Origin: AP-15 sp963777435
GTDB taxonomy: Bacteria > Pseudomonadota > Alphaproteobacteria > ATCC43930 > CGMCC-115725
DNA length: 64,000 bases
NCBI GenBank assembly: GCA_963777435.1
Contig: CAVZQT010000003.1
Span: 1,488,001 to 1,552,000, forward strand
Direction of reading: 5' to 3'
The notes under the pieces are model-generated. The model was not told the DNA's origin. It did not search any database and was given only the letters and a program-made list of their open reading frames with translations. The number at the start of each line of letters is the position of its first letter. The first letter of the stretch is position 1. Made by a program: the position numbers and the translations under genes. Below are positions 28,478 through 36,461 of this stretch, in pieces.

Positions 28478-30041
28478 GCGGCGAAAATCCGGAAGGCGGG
28501 CGGCCGGCCTGGGTCGCCTGTTCAAACGCGTAGGCTAAGCGCAACAAGCTCGCCTCGCTCCAGGCGCGGCCGGTAAAGGTCACGCCAAACGGGTATTCCG
28601 GCGTTTCTTCGCCGCCGATAAACCCGGCCGGCACCGCGACGCTCGGATAGCCAGCCTTGGCCGCAATGGAGGCCCCCGCGGCGCCCGGAAACAGCACCGC
28701 ATCGAGCTGATGCCGCTCCATATAGGTGTCGAGACCCTGCTCTCGCGCCGAACGCAAATCCGACTGCCGTGCTGATAAATATTCCGGCGCGCTCAAATCG
28801 CCGCGGGTCGCCGCCGCGGCGAGAAACAAGTCCTGGCCAAAGCGCAGCGCCCGTTCCGCCGCAGCTTCGTTGAAGGCAATGATATCGGCGAGGCTGCGCA
28901 TCTCGGTCTCGCTCGCCCAGTCGCGCAGATAGAGATCGAGATCGTGCTTCAGCTCGTAGATAAAGACGATCGGCCGACGCACCGGCTGGAGCCAGGTTCG
29001 GCTTTCCCGGTTGCGGTTCAGGATCGCCATCTCGGTCCCCGGGCCGCCGATCCAGCCGGCGGTCGGCATATTGCCGCGCACGATCGTGGCGCCGAGATCG
29101 GCGACCACCGCGATCGCCTGTTCCATCACCACCGCCGCGCGGGGCGGGAGCGGCCCGTAATAGACATCGTTGCCGGGGTCGGCGGGATCGCTCGGCACAC
29201 CGATGCGAGCGCCCTTGAGCCCGTCCTTGTCGAGGCCGCTGGTGTAATCGGTCGGACGCCGCAGAGCCTCGCTGGCGGGATCAAGCGGGTCGGATGCCGC
29301 CAGCACATTCAGCAAGATCGCTGCGTCACGGACAGTGCGCGTGAGCGGCCCTGCCGTATCCTGGCTGTGCGCGATCGGAATGATGCCGGCGCGGCTGACA
29401 AGACCGACAGTCGGCTTGACCGTAACGAGACCGCATTGACAGGCCGGGGACAATAGCGAGCCCGAAGTCTCGGTGCCGATCGCCGCCGAGGCCAGACCAG
29501 CCGCGACCGCTGCCGCCGAACCCGAGCTCGACCCGCCGGGCGAGACGATCGGGATATCGCCGTCGCCGAGCAGCGGCGCGTAGGGATTTCTAACCTGCCC
29601 GCCGAGCGAGCTATATCCCGCCGGCATGTCGACCGCGAGGATGTTGGCAAATTCTGTCAAATTCGCTTTGCCGAGGATGATTGCCCCCGCTTGCCGCAGC
29701 AATCGAACGACGGTGGCGTCGCGATATGCCCGGGCGCCGGCGAGAGCCAACGACCCAGCCGTCGTGTGCTGGCGGTCGGCGGTGGCGATGTTGTCCTTGA
29801 CGAGGATCGGGATGCCCTGGAGCGGCACATCCCCGGCGGGTTTAGCGGAATCGACCGCCGCAGCGATTGTCATGGCGTCGGGATTAATCTGGCGGATTGC
29901 CGCCAGACGCGGACCGCTGCGGTCGTAAGCCTCGATACGCGCGAGATATGCTCCGACCAGTGCCGCCGCGGTCGTCCTGCCCTGCCCCAGCATCTCGCGC
30001 AATTCGTCGATTGTCGCGTTTTCGAGGTTCAGATCTGCCAT
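28470..30041 (-). CDS. Amidase signature family protein
   Basis: The product is 523 aa from the ATG at 30041 (MADLNLENATIDELREML); a long upstream in-frame extension covers the start of the divergent RNase Z-like gene and is rejected. The Ser-Ser-Lys triad is visible: Lys in IPILVKDNIATADRQHT, the serine-rich loop PGGSSSGSAAAVAAG, and the acyl-enzyme Ser in GTETSGSLLSPA. The C-terminus ends PFGVTFTGRAWSEASLLRLA as usual. The family hydrolyses amides, including GatA-like and aromatic amide substrates; no GatB or GatC is adjacent, so it is a catabolic amidase. It overlaps the carbonic-anhydrase-like gene by eight bases at its 3' end. Confidence 0.92.
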   Translation of the reverse strand: MADLNLENATIDELREMLGQGRTTAAALVGAYLARIEAYDRSGPRLAAIRQINPDAMTIAAAVDSAKPAGDVPLQGIPILVKDNIATADRQHTTAGSLALAGARAYRDATVVRLLRQAGAIILGKANLTEFANILAVDMPAGYSSLGGQVRNPYAPLLGDGDIPIVSPGGSSSGSAAAVAAGLASAAIGTETSGSLLSPACQCGLVTVKPTVGLVSRAGIIPIAHSQDTAGPLTRTVRDAAILLNVLAASDPLDPASEALRRPTDYTSGLDKDGLKGARIGVPSDPADPGNDVYYGPLPPRAAVVMEQAIAVVADLGATIVRGNMPTAGWIGGPGTEMAILNRNRESRTWLQPVRRPIVFIYELKHDLDLYLRDWASETEMRSLADIIAFNEAAAERALRFGQDLFLAAAATRGDLSAPEYLSARQSDLRSAREQGLDTYMERHQLDAVLFPGAAGASIAAKAGYPSVAVPAGFIGGEETPEYPFGVTFTGRAWSEASLLRLAYAFEQATQAGRPPSGFSPLT

Positions 30042-30105
30042 GATCGCTCGGGATTGCCGCCACATATGTCGAGAGCAGGGTATCATCCGCCGGCATTGAG
30101 CAGCG

Positions 30106-31098
30106 ATGTTTGATCTCGTCTTTCTTGGAACGTCTGCGGCCGTACCATCGGCCGAGCGCGGCTCACCGGCATCGTATGTCGGACGCGGTCCTGACCGGTT
30201 TCTGGTTGATTGCGGCGAGGGGACCCAGCGCCAGCTGATGCGCGCTCGGCTCGGCTTTCGCGGTCTGCGCCATGTACTGTTGACACATGCGCATCTCGAC
30301 CATATCGGCGGGTTGCCTGGGCTCGTCGCCACCCGTGCGCTTTTCGGCATCGAGCAGCCGATCGAGATTGTCGGCAGCACCGAGACGGTCGGCTATGTCG
30401 GGCACTACCTCGCTCTGACTGTCGGCGGGGAGCGCGCCGCCGGCTACCGGCTGCGCGCGGTCGAGCCGGGGCTGGTGCAATCGTGGCCGGGCTGGCGCCT
30501 CGAAACCTTTGCGGTCCAGCATCGCGGCACCCAAAGCCTCGGTTATCGCTTTGCGGAAGAGCCGCGGGTTCCGTTGCTGCCCGAGCGGCTCGCCGCCCTC
30601 GGCGTGCCGGATGGGCCCGAGCGCCGCGAATTGGCCGAAGGCCGGCCGGTTACACTGATTGATGACCGCATCATCACGCCCGAAATGGTGCGCGGAACGC
30701 CCGGTGACGGCGCCAAACTCGTGGTGATCGGCGATGTCGAGGAGGTTGCGGCGCTGACCCCGCAGGCGCAAGCCGCCGACGTCCTGGTGATCGAGGCGAC
30801 CTATCTCGATCGCGATGCGGCACTGGCGCGCTCGCACGGGCATTTGACCGCAGCCAGGGCCGCCTGGCTGGCACGCGACGCCCAAGTTGGCGAACTCTTG
30901 CTGCAGCATATTTCCGGGCGCTATCCAGCCGAAGAAATCCTGGCCGAGGCAGCCGCCACTTTCGAGAATGCGCGGGTCGTCGCCGATTTCGACCGCCTCT
31001 CGGTCCGGGGCCAACACGAGCGCCGCAGCGAACTCGACCCCGGCGGCGATTTGAACGACAATCGCCAATCACCCCAGCGGAGCCGGCCCCGGCAATGA
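30106..31098 (+). CDS. Ribonuclease Z-like metallo-beta-lactamase fold protein
   Basis: This 330-aa protein begins MFDLVFLGTSAAVPSAERGS, the N-terminal strand and loop of tRNase Z. The zinc motif HAHLDH lies at residues 61-66, followed by GLPGLVATRALFG. Later His and Asp are in FAVQHRGTQSLGYRFAE, VVIGDVEEVAAL and the closing SHGHLTAARAA. The first motif differs slightly from the classic HxHxDH spacing only in residue choice. The likely role is 3' processing of tRNA or a related nuclease; the C-terminal 40 residues are non-conserved. The gene overlaps the next one by ATGA, indicating an operon with the CobW gene. Confidence 0.85.
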   Translation: MFDLVFLGTSAAVPSAERGSPASYVGRGPDRFLVDCGEGTQRQLMRARLGFRGLRHVLLTHAHLDHIGGLPGLVATRALFGIEQPIEIVGSTETVGYVGHYLALTVGGERAAGYRLRAVEPGLVQSWPGWRLETFAVQHRGTQSLGYRFAEEPRVPLLPERLAALGVPDGPERRELAEGRPVTLIDDRIITPEMVRGTPGDGAKLVVIGDVEEVAALTPQAQAADVLVIEATYLDRDAALARSHGHLTAARAAWLARDAQVGELLLQHISGRYPAEEILAEAAATFENARVVADFDRLSVRGQHERRSELDPGGDLNDNRQSPQRSRPRQ

Positions 31099-32153
31099 AC
31101 TCGACTCCATCCTCACCGCTCATTCCCGTAACCTTGTTGACGGGGTTTCTCGGCAGCGGCAAGACCACCGTCCTTAATCACATCCTCAAGCAACCCGGGA
31201 TGGCCGAGACCGCAGTTATCGTCAACGAATTCGGCGAGATCGGCATCGACCATTTATTGGTCGAAAGCGCCACCGACGACGTCATCCTCTTAAACAGCGG
31301 CTGCCTGTGCTGCACCGTGCGCGGCGACATCGCCGATACCCTGCTGAACCTGTTTGTCGGCCGCGCTAACGGCAAGGTGCCGCATTTTGCTCGCGTCGTC
31401 ATCGAGACGACCGGTCTGGCCGACCCGGCGCCAATCCTTCACACCTTGATCTCGGACCCGCTGGTTGCCGCCCGCTATTCGCTCGATGGCGTCGTGACGG
31501 CGGTCGACGCCGTCAACGGCGCCGGCACTCTCGACCAGCAGCCCGAGGCGCTGAAGCAGGCGGCGGTTGCCGACCGGTTGCTGCTGAGCAAAACCGATCT
31601 CGCTGAGGCGAATACCCTGGCCTCGCTGAAGGCCCGGCTCGCCTCGCTGAACCCGAGCGCGCCGATATTGCAGGTGTCACATGGCGAAGTTGATCCGGCT
31701 TTGCTGTTCAATCTCGGCTTTTACGATCCGCAGAGCAAAAGCGTCGACGTCCAGCGCTGGCTGCGCGATGAGGCCTTTGCCGCAGAGCATGAGCACGACC
31801 ACGATCACGAGGCGCTCGACGTCAACCGCCACGACGATCGCATCCGAGCCTTCTGCATCACCCGAGACCAGCCGATCTCATGGGCGGCCTTGTCGACTTG
31901 GCTCGATGCGCTGGCAACGATGCGCGGTGACGATCTATTGCGGCTAAAGGCAATCGTCGCGCTCAGCGACCGGCCCGACGAGCCGGTCGTCATCCATGGC
32001 GTGCAGCATCTGTTTCACCCCCCGGTGCTGCTGCCGCAATGGCCGAGCGACGACCATCGCACGCGCATGGTCTTCATTACCCGCGACTTGCCGCGCGAGG
32101 CGATCGAGAAGACACTCGTAGCCTTCGAAGAAGCGGTGGCGGAAGCGGAATAA
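31095..32153 (+). CDS. CobW-family GTP-binding metallochaperone
   Basis: The product is 352 aa. The Walker A is LLTGFLGSGKTTVLNHI, followed by the family's metal-binding GCLCC in NSGCLCCTVRGD; SKTDLAE is the guanine-specificity motif. A His/Asp-rich stretch EHEHDHDHEALDVN (about residues 233-246) is a metal-binding tail seen in COG0523 zinc or cobalt chaperones. The CobW C-terminal domain ends RMVFITRDLPREAIEKTLVA. These GTPases insert metals into client enzymes; no cobalamin genes are nearby, so a zinc-homeostasis role is more likely. It begins inside the ATGA overlap with the RNase Z-like gene, hence probably co-translated. Confidence 0.9.
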   Translation: MNSTPSSPLIPVTLLTGFLGSGKTTVLNHILKQPGMAETAVIVNEFGEIGIDHLLVESATDDVILLNSGCLCCTVRGDIADTLLNLFVGRANGKVPHFARVVIETTGLADPAPILHTLISDPLVAARYSLDGVVTAVDAVNGAGTLDQQPEALKQAAVADRLLLSKTDLAEANTLASLKARLASLNPSAPILQVSHGEVDPALLFNLGFYDPQSKSVDVQRWLRDEAFAAEHEHDHDHEALDVNRHDDRIRAFCITRDQPISWAALSTWLDALATMRGDDLLRLKAIVALSDRPDEPVVIHGVQHLFHPPVLLPQWPSDDHRTRMVFITRDLPREAIEKTLVAFEEAVAEAE

Positions 32154-32374
32154 GACCCTACGCGATGTACTTTGGATTTGTACTTTGGCTGCAATGTCCT
32201 TGGAACTTGAGAACCCGGGTTTTGGTTAACTCCACGGAAATCGGCCGGAGCGGGCTGAGCATGGCCGCAGCGCAGCCGAACCGGCTCCGTCAGCACAGCC
32301 GTTACCGCGATCATTAGACATTCACGCTCGCGCGTCATTATCTAGCAGCCACGGTGCGGCTAAGGGAGATCGAT

Positions 32375-33637
32375 ATGCTTTCCGACGCACGCATTCAACA
32401 GCGGCTGGCGCGACAGGCGCTCGGTCTCATTTTGGCCGGCGGCCGCGGCAGTCGCCTAAAGCAGCTGACCGACCGCCGCGCCAAGCCGGCGGTGTTTTTC
32501 GGCGGCAAGTTTCGTATCATCGACTTTGCGCTATCGAGTTGCCTCAATTCCGGGGTACGCCGAATCGCAGTCCTGACCCAGTACAAAGCGCACAGTCTGC
32601 TGCGCCATCTGCAGATGGGCTGGTCGTTTCTGCGGCCGGAGTTGGGCGAGTTTCTCGACCTGCTGCCGGCGCAACAACGCCTCGACGAAGCAACTTGGTA
32701 TCGCGGTACCGCCGATGCGGTGTATCAGAACTTTGACATCTTCCGCGCCGCCGGCCCGAAATACTTCGTCGTCTTGGCCGGCGACCATATCTACAAGATG
32801 GATTACTCCTTCATGCTGGCGGACCATGTCGCCAAGGGGGCGGATTGCACGGTCGCCTGCATCGAGGTGCCGCTCGAACAAGCATCGGATTTCGGCGTTA
32901 TGGCAGTCGATCGGTCGATGCGCATCCTCGATTTCCAGGAAAAGCCGCGCCGCCCGCCGGCGATGGCCGGCAAGCCTGACCGGGCATTGGCCAGCATGGG
33001 CGTTTATGTGTTCAGCGCCGATTTCCTCTATGCCGAACTCGAACGCGATCATTGTGATCCGACATCAAGCCACGATTTCGGCAAAGACATTATCCCCAGG
33101 TTAGTGAGCCGCGGTGAGGCGGTGGCTCACTCCTTTGAGGAAAGCTGCGTCAAAACCACCTTCGAGGCGGAGGCTTACTGGCGCGATGTTGGCACGATCG
33201 ATGCTTATTGGGCGGCGAATCTCGACCTGGTTATGCCGACCCCCTCGCTCGACATCTACAATTCCAATTGGCCGATCTGGACCTATCAGCAGCAATTGCC
33301 GCCGGCAAAATTCGTGTTCGATGATGACGATCGCCGCGGGATGGCGGTGGATTCAATGGTTTCGGGCGGCTGCATCGTGTCGGGCGCCACGGTTCGCCGG
33401 TCGCTGATGTTTTCCAATTGCCGGGTCAATTCGTTTGCCAAGACGCATGAAGCGGTGCTGCTGCCCGATGTCGAGATTGGCCGTCATGCGCGGCTGACCA
33501 GGGTTGTGGTCGACCGCGGTTGCCATATCCCGGAGGGGATGGTGATCGGCGAGGATCCTGAGCTCGACGCCAAACGCTTTTACCGCACCGATGGCGGCAT
33601 CACATTGGTGACAGCGGATATGATCGCCGCATTGTGA
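32375..33637 (+). CDS. glgC: Glucose-1-phosphate adenylyltransferase
   Basis: This 420-aa enzyme makes ADP-glucose for glycogen synthesis from ATP and glucose-1-phosphate. The start at 32375 has AAGGGAG upstream; a GTG 21 bases earlier is less likely. Typical motifs are GLILAGGRGSRLKQLTDRRA, KPAVFFGGKFRIIDFALSSC, the GRXXDPL-like QNFDIFRAAGPKYFVVLAGD and ASMGVYVFSADFLY. The C-terminal beta-helix domain has SNCRVNSFAKTHEAVLLPDV. The length equals that of bacterial GlgC. No other glycogen genes are adjacent. Confidence 0.97.
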   Translation: MLSDARIQQRLARQALGLILAGGRGSRLKQLTDRRAKPAVFFGGKFRIIDFALSSCLNSGVRRIAVLTQYKAHSLLRHLQMGWSFLRPELGEFLDLLPAQQRLDEATWYRGTADAVYQNFDIFRAAGPKYFVVLAGDHIYKMDYSFMLADHVAKGADCTVACIEVPLEQASDFGVMAVDRSMRILDFQEKPRRPPAMAGKPDRALASMGVYVFSADFLYAELERDHCDPTSSHDFGKDIIPRLVSRGEAVAHSFEESCVKTTFEAEAYWRDVGTIDAYWAANLDLVMPTPSLDIYNSNWPIWTYQQQLPPAKFVFDDDDRRGMAVDSMVSGGCIVSGATVRRSLMFSNCRVNSFAKTHEAVLLPDVEIGRHARLTRVVVDRGCHIPEGMVIGEDPELDAKRFYRTDGGITLVTADMIAAL

Positions 33638-33670
33638 ACTGATCGTGTTTTGCCTCTGAGGGTCGACACC

Positions 33671-33868
33671 TCAGAAGACGCGCGCTGTCCTCGCCCGCTC
33701 CCTGATCCAGACCTGCGCCTCGTTACCCGCGGCCAATGCATCGCGGGCAGCGTCCACGGCGTCGAGCAAAGCCTGTTCTTTGTCCAGATACGCGCCGTAG
33801 ACGGTCTTGCCGAGCGTGACCACCCATCTCGCCTCGCGGCCCCGTCTGCAGACTTGAAACTCCATCAC
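33671..33868 (-). CDS. Small DUF2188-like protein
   Basis: The product is 65 aa from the ATG at 33868 (MEFQVCRRGREARWVVTLGK); a Met two codons upstream is also possible, with AGAAGGG close by. The domain pattern, W-V-V-T-L followed by an Ala-rich helix (EQALLDAVDAARDALAAG) and a charged end (QVWIRERA), resembles short DUF2188 proteins. The function of that family is unknown. It lies convergent with glgC, with 33 bases between them. The upstream 150 bases are AT-rich, with a GTTAC-N5-GTAAC inverted repeat at 33985-33999, possibly an operator. Confidence 0.6.
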   Translation of the reverse strand: MMEFQVCRRGREARWVVTLGKTVYGAYLDKEQALLDAVDAARDALAAGNEAQVWIRERARTARVF

Positions 33869-33918
33869 CATGACCCTTCTACGCTCCTTGACGACAACGG
33901 TCGTCACGGCGGGTGTCA

Positions 33919-34072
33919 TCCCGTTTGGGGAGACCTTCTATAGTCGCATTATCGCAAAAAATGCCCTTGGAATAAAGACTTTTTGTTACGAACTGTAACA
34001 TTCGGCGACATTTCGCGACATTCGTAGTTAATCCAAGATACACTGTCGGTTAGCTACGCTAGAGCAGGGCAA
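33919..34072. promoter_or_regulatory. AT-rich spacer with inverted repeat
   Basis: Between two minus-strand genes, this stretch is much richer in A and T than its surroundings. It holds GTTACGAACTGTAAC at 33985-33999 and two nearby copies of CGACATT. It is a reasonable promoter region for the small DUF2188-like gene, but no protein for the site is known. Confidence 0.35.
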
Positions 34073-36319
34073 TTATTTCTCTTCGGCGGTAAAGACACCG
34101 TCCCAATCGGCGGGGGGCGCCTCGATCTGGAAATGCGCGATTCGGCGCCGGTAGAGTTCGTAAACTGGCGCCAGATGCCGGGCGGCGGCGAGCCGGCTAT
34201 CCTCGAGCAGCCCGAGCGCCGCCGACCAATCCTGATGGCGGTAGGCGTGCAACAGATCGGAATGCCGCTCCACAAACTCCTCCGCCGCGATGCGCTCGGG
34301 TGGCAGTGTATAGACGCGGCCGGCCTGCGATTTGCCCTTGACTGCAACGAGATCGACTTCGATCAGCGCCGGCTCCTCGAGGCGGCTGGCAGTCTCCTCG
34401 CCGATCACCAGGTCGATGCCATAGACCTTACCGAGACCTTCGAGCCGCGAGGCTAAATTCACCGGGTCGCCGAGCAGCGAATAGTCAAAATGCTGCTGCG
34501 AGCCGAAATTGCCGACAACGCATTCCCCGGTATTGATGCCAATGCCGATTTGCACCGGCCGAAACGGCCTGCCGTCGGCCGCCGCCTCTTCCGCCCACAT
34601 ATGGTTGAGTTCGACCAGCTTGCGGCGCATCAGCTGCGCCGCATGCACCGCATTCTTCGCATGGTCGGGGTCGTCGAGCGGCGCGTTCCAGAACGCCATG
34701 ATGCAATCGCCGATATACTTGTCGATCGTCCCTTTTTCTTCAGTGATGATTTCGGTCATCGGCGACAAAAATGTATTCATAAAATGCGTCAGAGCGTGTG
34801 CATCCATCCCTTCGGCGCGGCTGGTAAAGCCGCGGATATCGCAGAACATGATCGTCATTACCCGCTTCTCGCCGCCGAGAACGAGTTTTTCCGGGTGCTT
34901 TGCCAATTCCTCGACGTAATGCGGCGACATATAGCGCGAGAAGGCGCTGCGGATCTCACGCTGACGCGCCTCGGTGCGCAAATAGCCGATCAGGCTCGCC
35001 ACCAAATAAACGAGGGTCAGCACCGCCCACGGATAGACCGGGTCGAGCAGCAGATGGGCATATTTGAACGCCGCCCACGAACCGCCGAGCGCCGCGGCGA
35101 CACAGGCGCCTCCGACGAGGGCGGCGGGCAGGGCGCCGATCCGCGGCAACACCAAGATCAGCGCGGCGCCGAGCACCAATGCAAATAGAATTTCGGCCCC
35201 GAGCGCCCAATCGGGCCGGGTCAGAAAATCTCCCTGCAGGATCGCGTCGATCAATTGGGCGTGGATCTCGACGCCCGGAACCCCGCGCGCCAGCGGCGTC
35301 GCCTGCAAATCGTTGATCACCCCGGAGGCGGAGGTTCCAACCAGAACGATATGGCCTGAAATCCGCGCCGGGTCGAATTTGCCGGCCAAAATGTCGGCGG
35401 CGGAGATATAGAGATGCGGGTCGTGCGCCGCGAAGTGCAGCCACACTCGCCCGGCGGCGTCGGTCGGCACGGTTACCGGGCCGATGCGGATTGCGGTCAG
35501 GCCGGTATCCTGACCGAAGTTTTGTTCGCCGTTGGCGCCCGATGCCCGCAGGGTGTAGGTCGATGCTCCAAAAGCAAGGCGCAGCGCTTCGGCGGCGAGC
35601 GACGGATAGGGCGCGCCGTTCGGCGATGACGGATAGGGCTTGGAGGTCAGCGTCAGGATCAACGGCACGCGGCGAACGACGTGATCCCAGTCGAGGTATT
35701 GGTTCAGAAAGCCGTCCCCGGCGGCGGCCGCTTCGAGCACCGGCAGGTCCGGCACTACCTTGGGAAAACCCTCGACATGGCCAAGCGGGTCAGTCCCGTT
35801 CAGGGCAAAACCGGCCTTCTCCGCCGGCGGCCGGGACTCGCCCCGATCGGCCAGAATGAACCCCGTTACCACCGGAACTTTCTTGATCGACGCGGCGAGC
35901 GCCTGATCCGGGTCGGGCAAGGCCGATAACAGCTTTTCGGCGTCGGCGGGCCCAACCCCGTTCTGCGCGATCAGCGGCAGCAGCATTTTGGGCGAGGTAC
36001 GGTCGGGCTCGGCAAAATCGATGTCGAAAGCGATCACCGCAGCCCCGGCGGCAGCGAGACGATCGACCATTTGCGCCACAATGCTGCGCGGCCAGGGCCA
36101 CTGACCGATCTTGTTCAAGCTCTGGTCGTCGATGTCGATGATGCGGATCGGCGCATTGCCGGGCTGGCGCGGCGCCGCACGCTGATAGAGATCAAAGGCG
36201 ATCAGCGACAGCCGGTCGAGCAGGTCGGGAGCAGCGATACGCGCCCCGATCGCGACCAACAGCACCGCTAACGGCAGCAGATAAATGACACCGCGGCGGA
36301 GCTGGGCCAAAATACGCAT
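34073..36319 (-). CDS. Class III adenylate cyclase with CHASE2 sensor
   Basis: This 748-aa protein carries an N-terminal membrane helix (VIYLLPLAVLLVAIGARIAA). A periplasmic CHASE2 domain spans about 35-350 (IRIIDIDDQSLNKIGQWPWP, AAVIAFDIDFAEPDRTS, and ISGHIVLVGTSASGVINDLQ). Three helices follow (about 375-460), then a cytoplasmic cyclase domain (about 480-650). The cyclase core shows the first metal Asp in MTIMFCDIRGFTSRAEG, the second in KYIGDCIMAFWNAP and the ribose/transition-state region LGDPVNLASRLEGLGK. It converts ATP to cAMP in response to an unknown extracellular signal. A C-terminal helical tail follows. Its start is divergent from NAD-GDH across about 140 bases. Confidence 0.92.
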   Translation of the reverse strand: MRILAQLRRGVIYLLPLAVLLVAIGARIAAPDLLDRLSLIAFDLYQRAAPRQPGNAPIRIIDIDDQSLNKIGQWPWPRSIVAQMVDRLAAAGAAVIAFDIDFAEPDRTSPKMLLPLIAQNGVGPADAEKLLSALPDPDQALAASIKKVPVVTGFILADRGESRPPAEKAGFALNGTDPLGHVEGFPKVVPDLPVLEAAAAGDGFLNQYLDWDHVVRRVPLILTLTSKPYPSSPNGAPYPSLAAEALRLAFGASTYTLRASGANGEQNFGQDTGLTAIRIGPVTVPTDAAGRVWLHFAAHDPHLYISAADILAGKFDPARISGHIVLVGTSASGVINDLQATPLARGVPGVEIHAQLIDAILQGDFLTRPDWALGAEILFALVLGAALILVLPRIGALPAALVGGACVAAALGGSWAAFKYAHLLLDPVYPWAVLTLVYLVASLIGYLRTEARQREIRSAFSRYMSPHYVEELAKHPEKLVLGGEKRVMTIMFCDIRGFTSRAEGMDAHALTHFMNTFLSPMTEIITEEKGTIDKYIGDCIMAFWNAPLDDPDHAKNAVHAAQLMRRKLVELNHMWAEEAAADGRPFRPVQIGIGINTGECVVGNFGSQQHFDYSLLGDPVNLASRLEGLGKVYGIDLVIGEETASRLEEPALIEVDLVAVKGKSQAGRVYTLPPERIAAEEFVERHSDLLHAYRHQDWSAALGLLEDSRLAAARHLAPVYELYRRRIAHFQIEAPPADWDGVFTAEEK

Positions 36320-36461
36320 CGGTGCCGAGGATTGGTTGGCGAGCGGTGAACGAGATCCCCAAGGACATCGCCATCATCGCCGACTTCGCCCGGTTTTCAC
36401 AATCCCCGATGCGCCGGCAAACTTGTTCGGACGCCACCGGCTACCCAGTGTTTTATCACCA

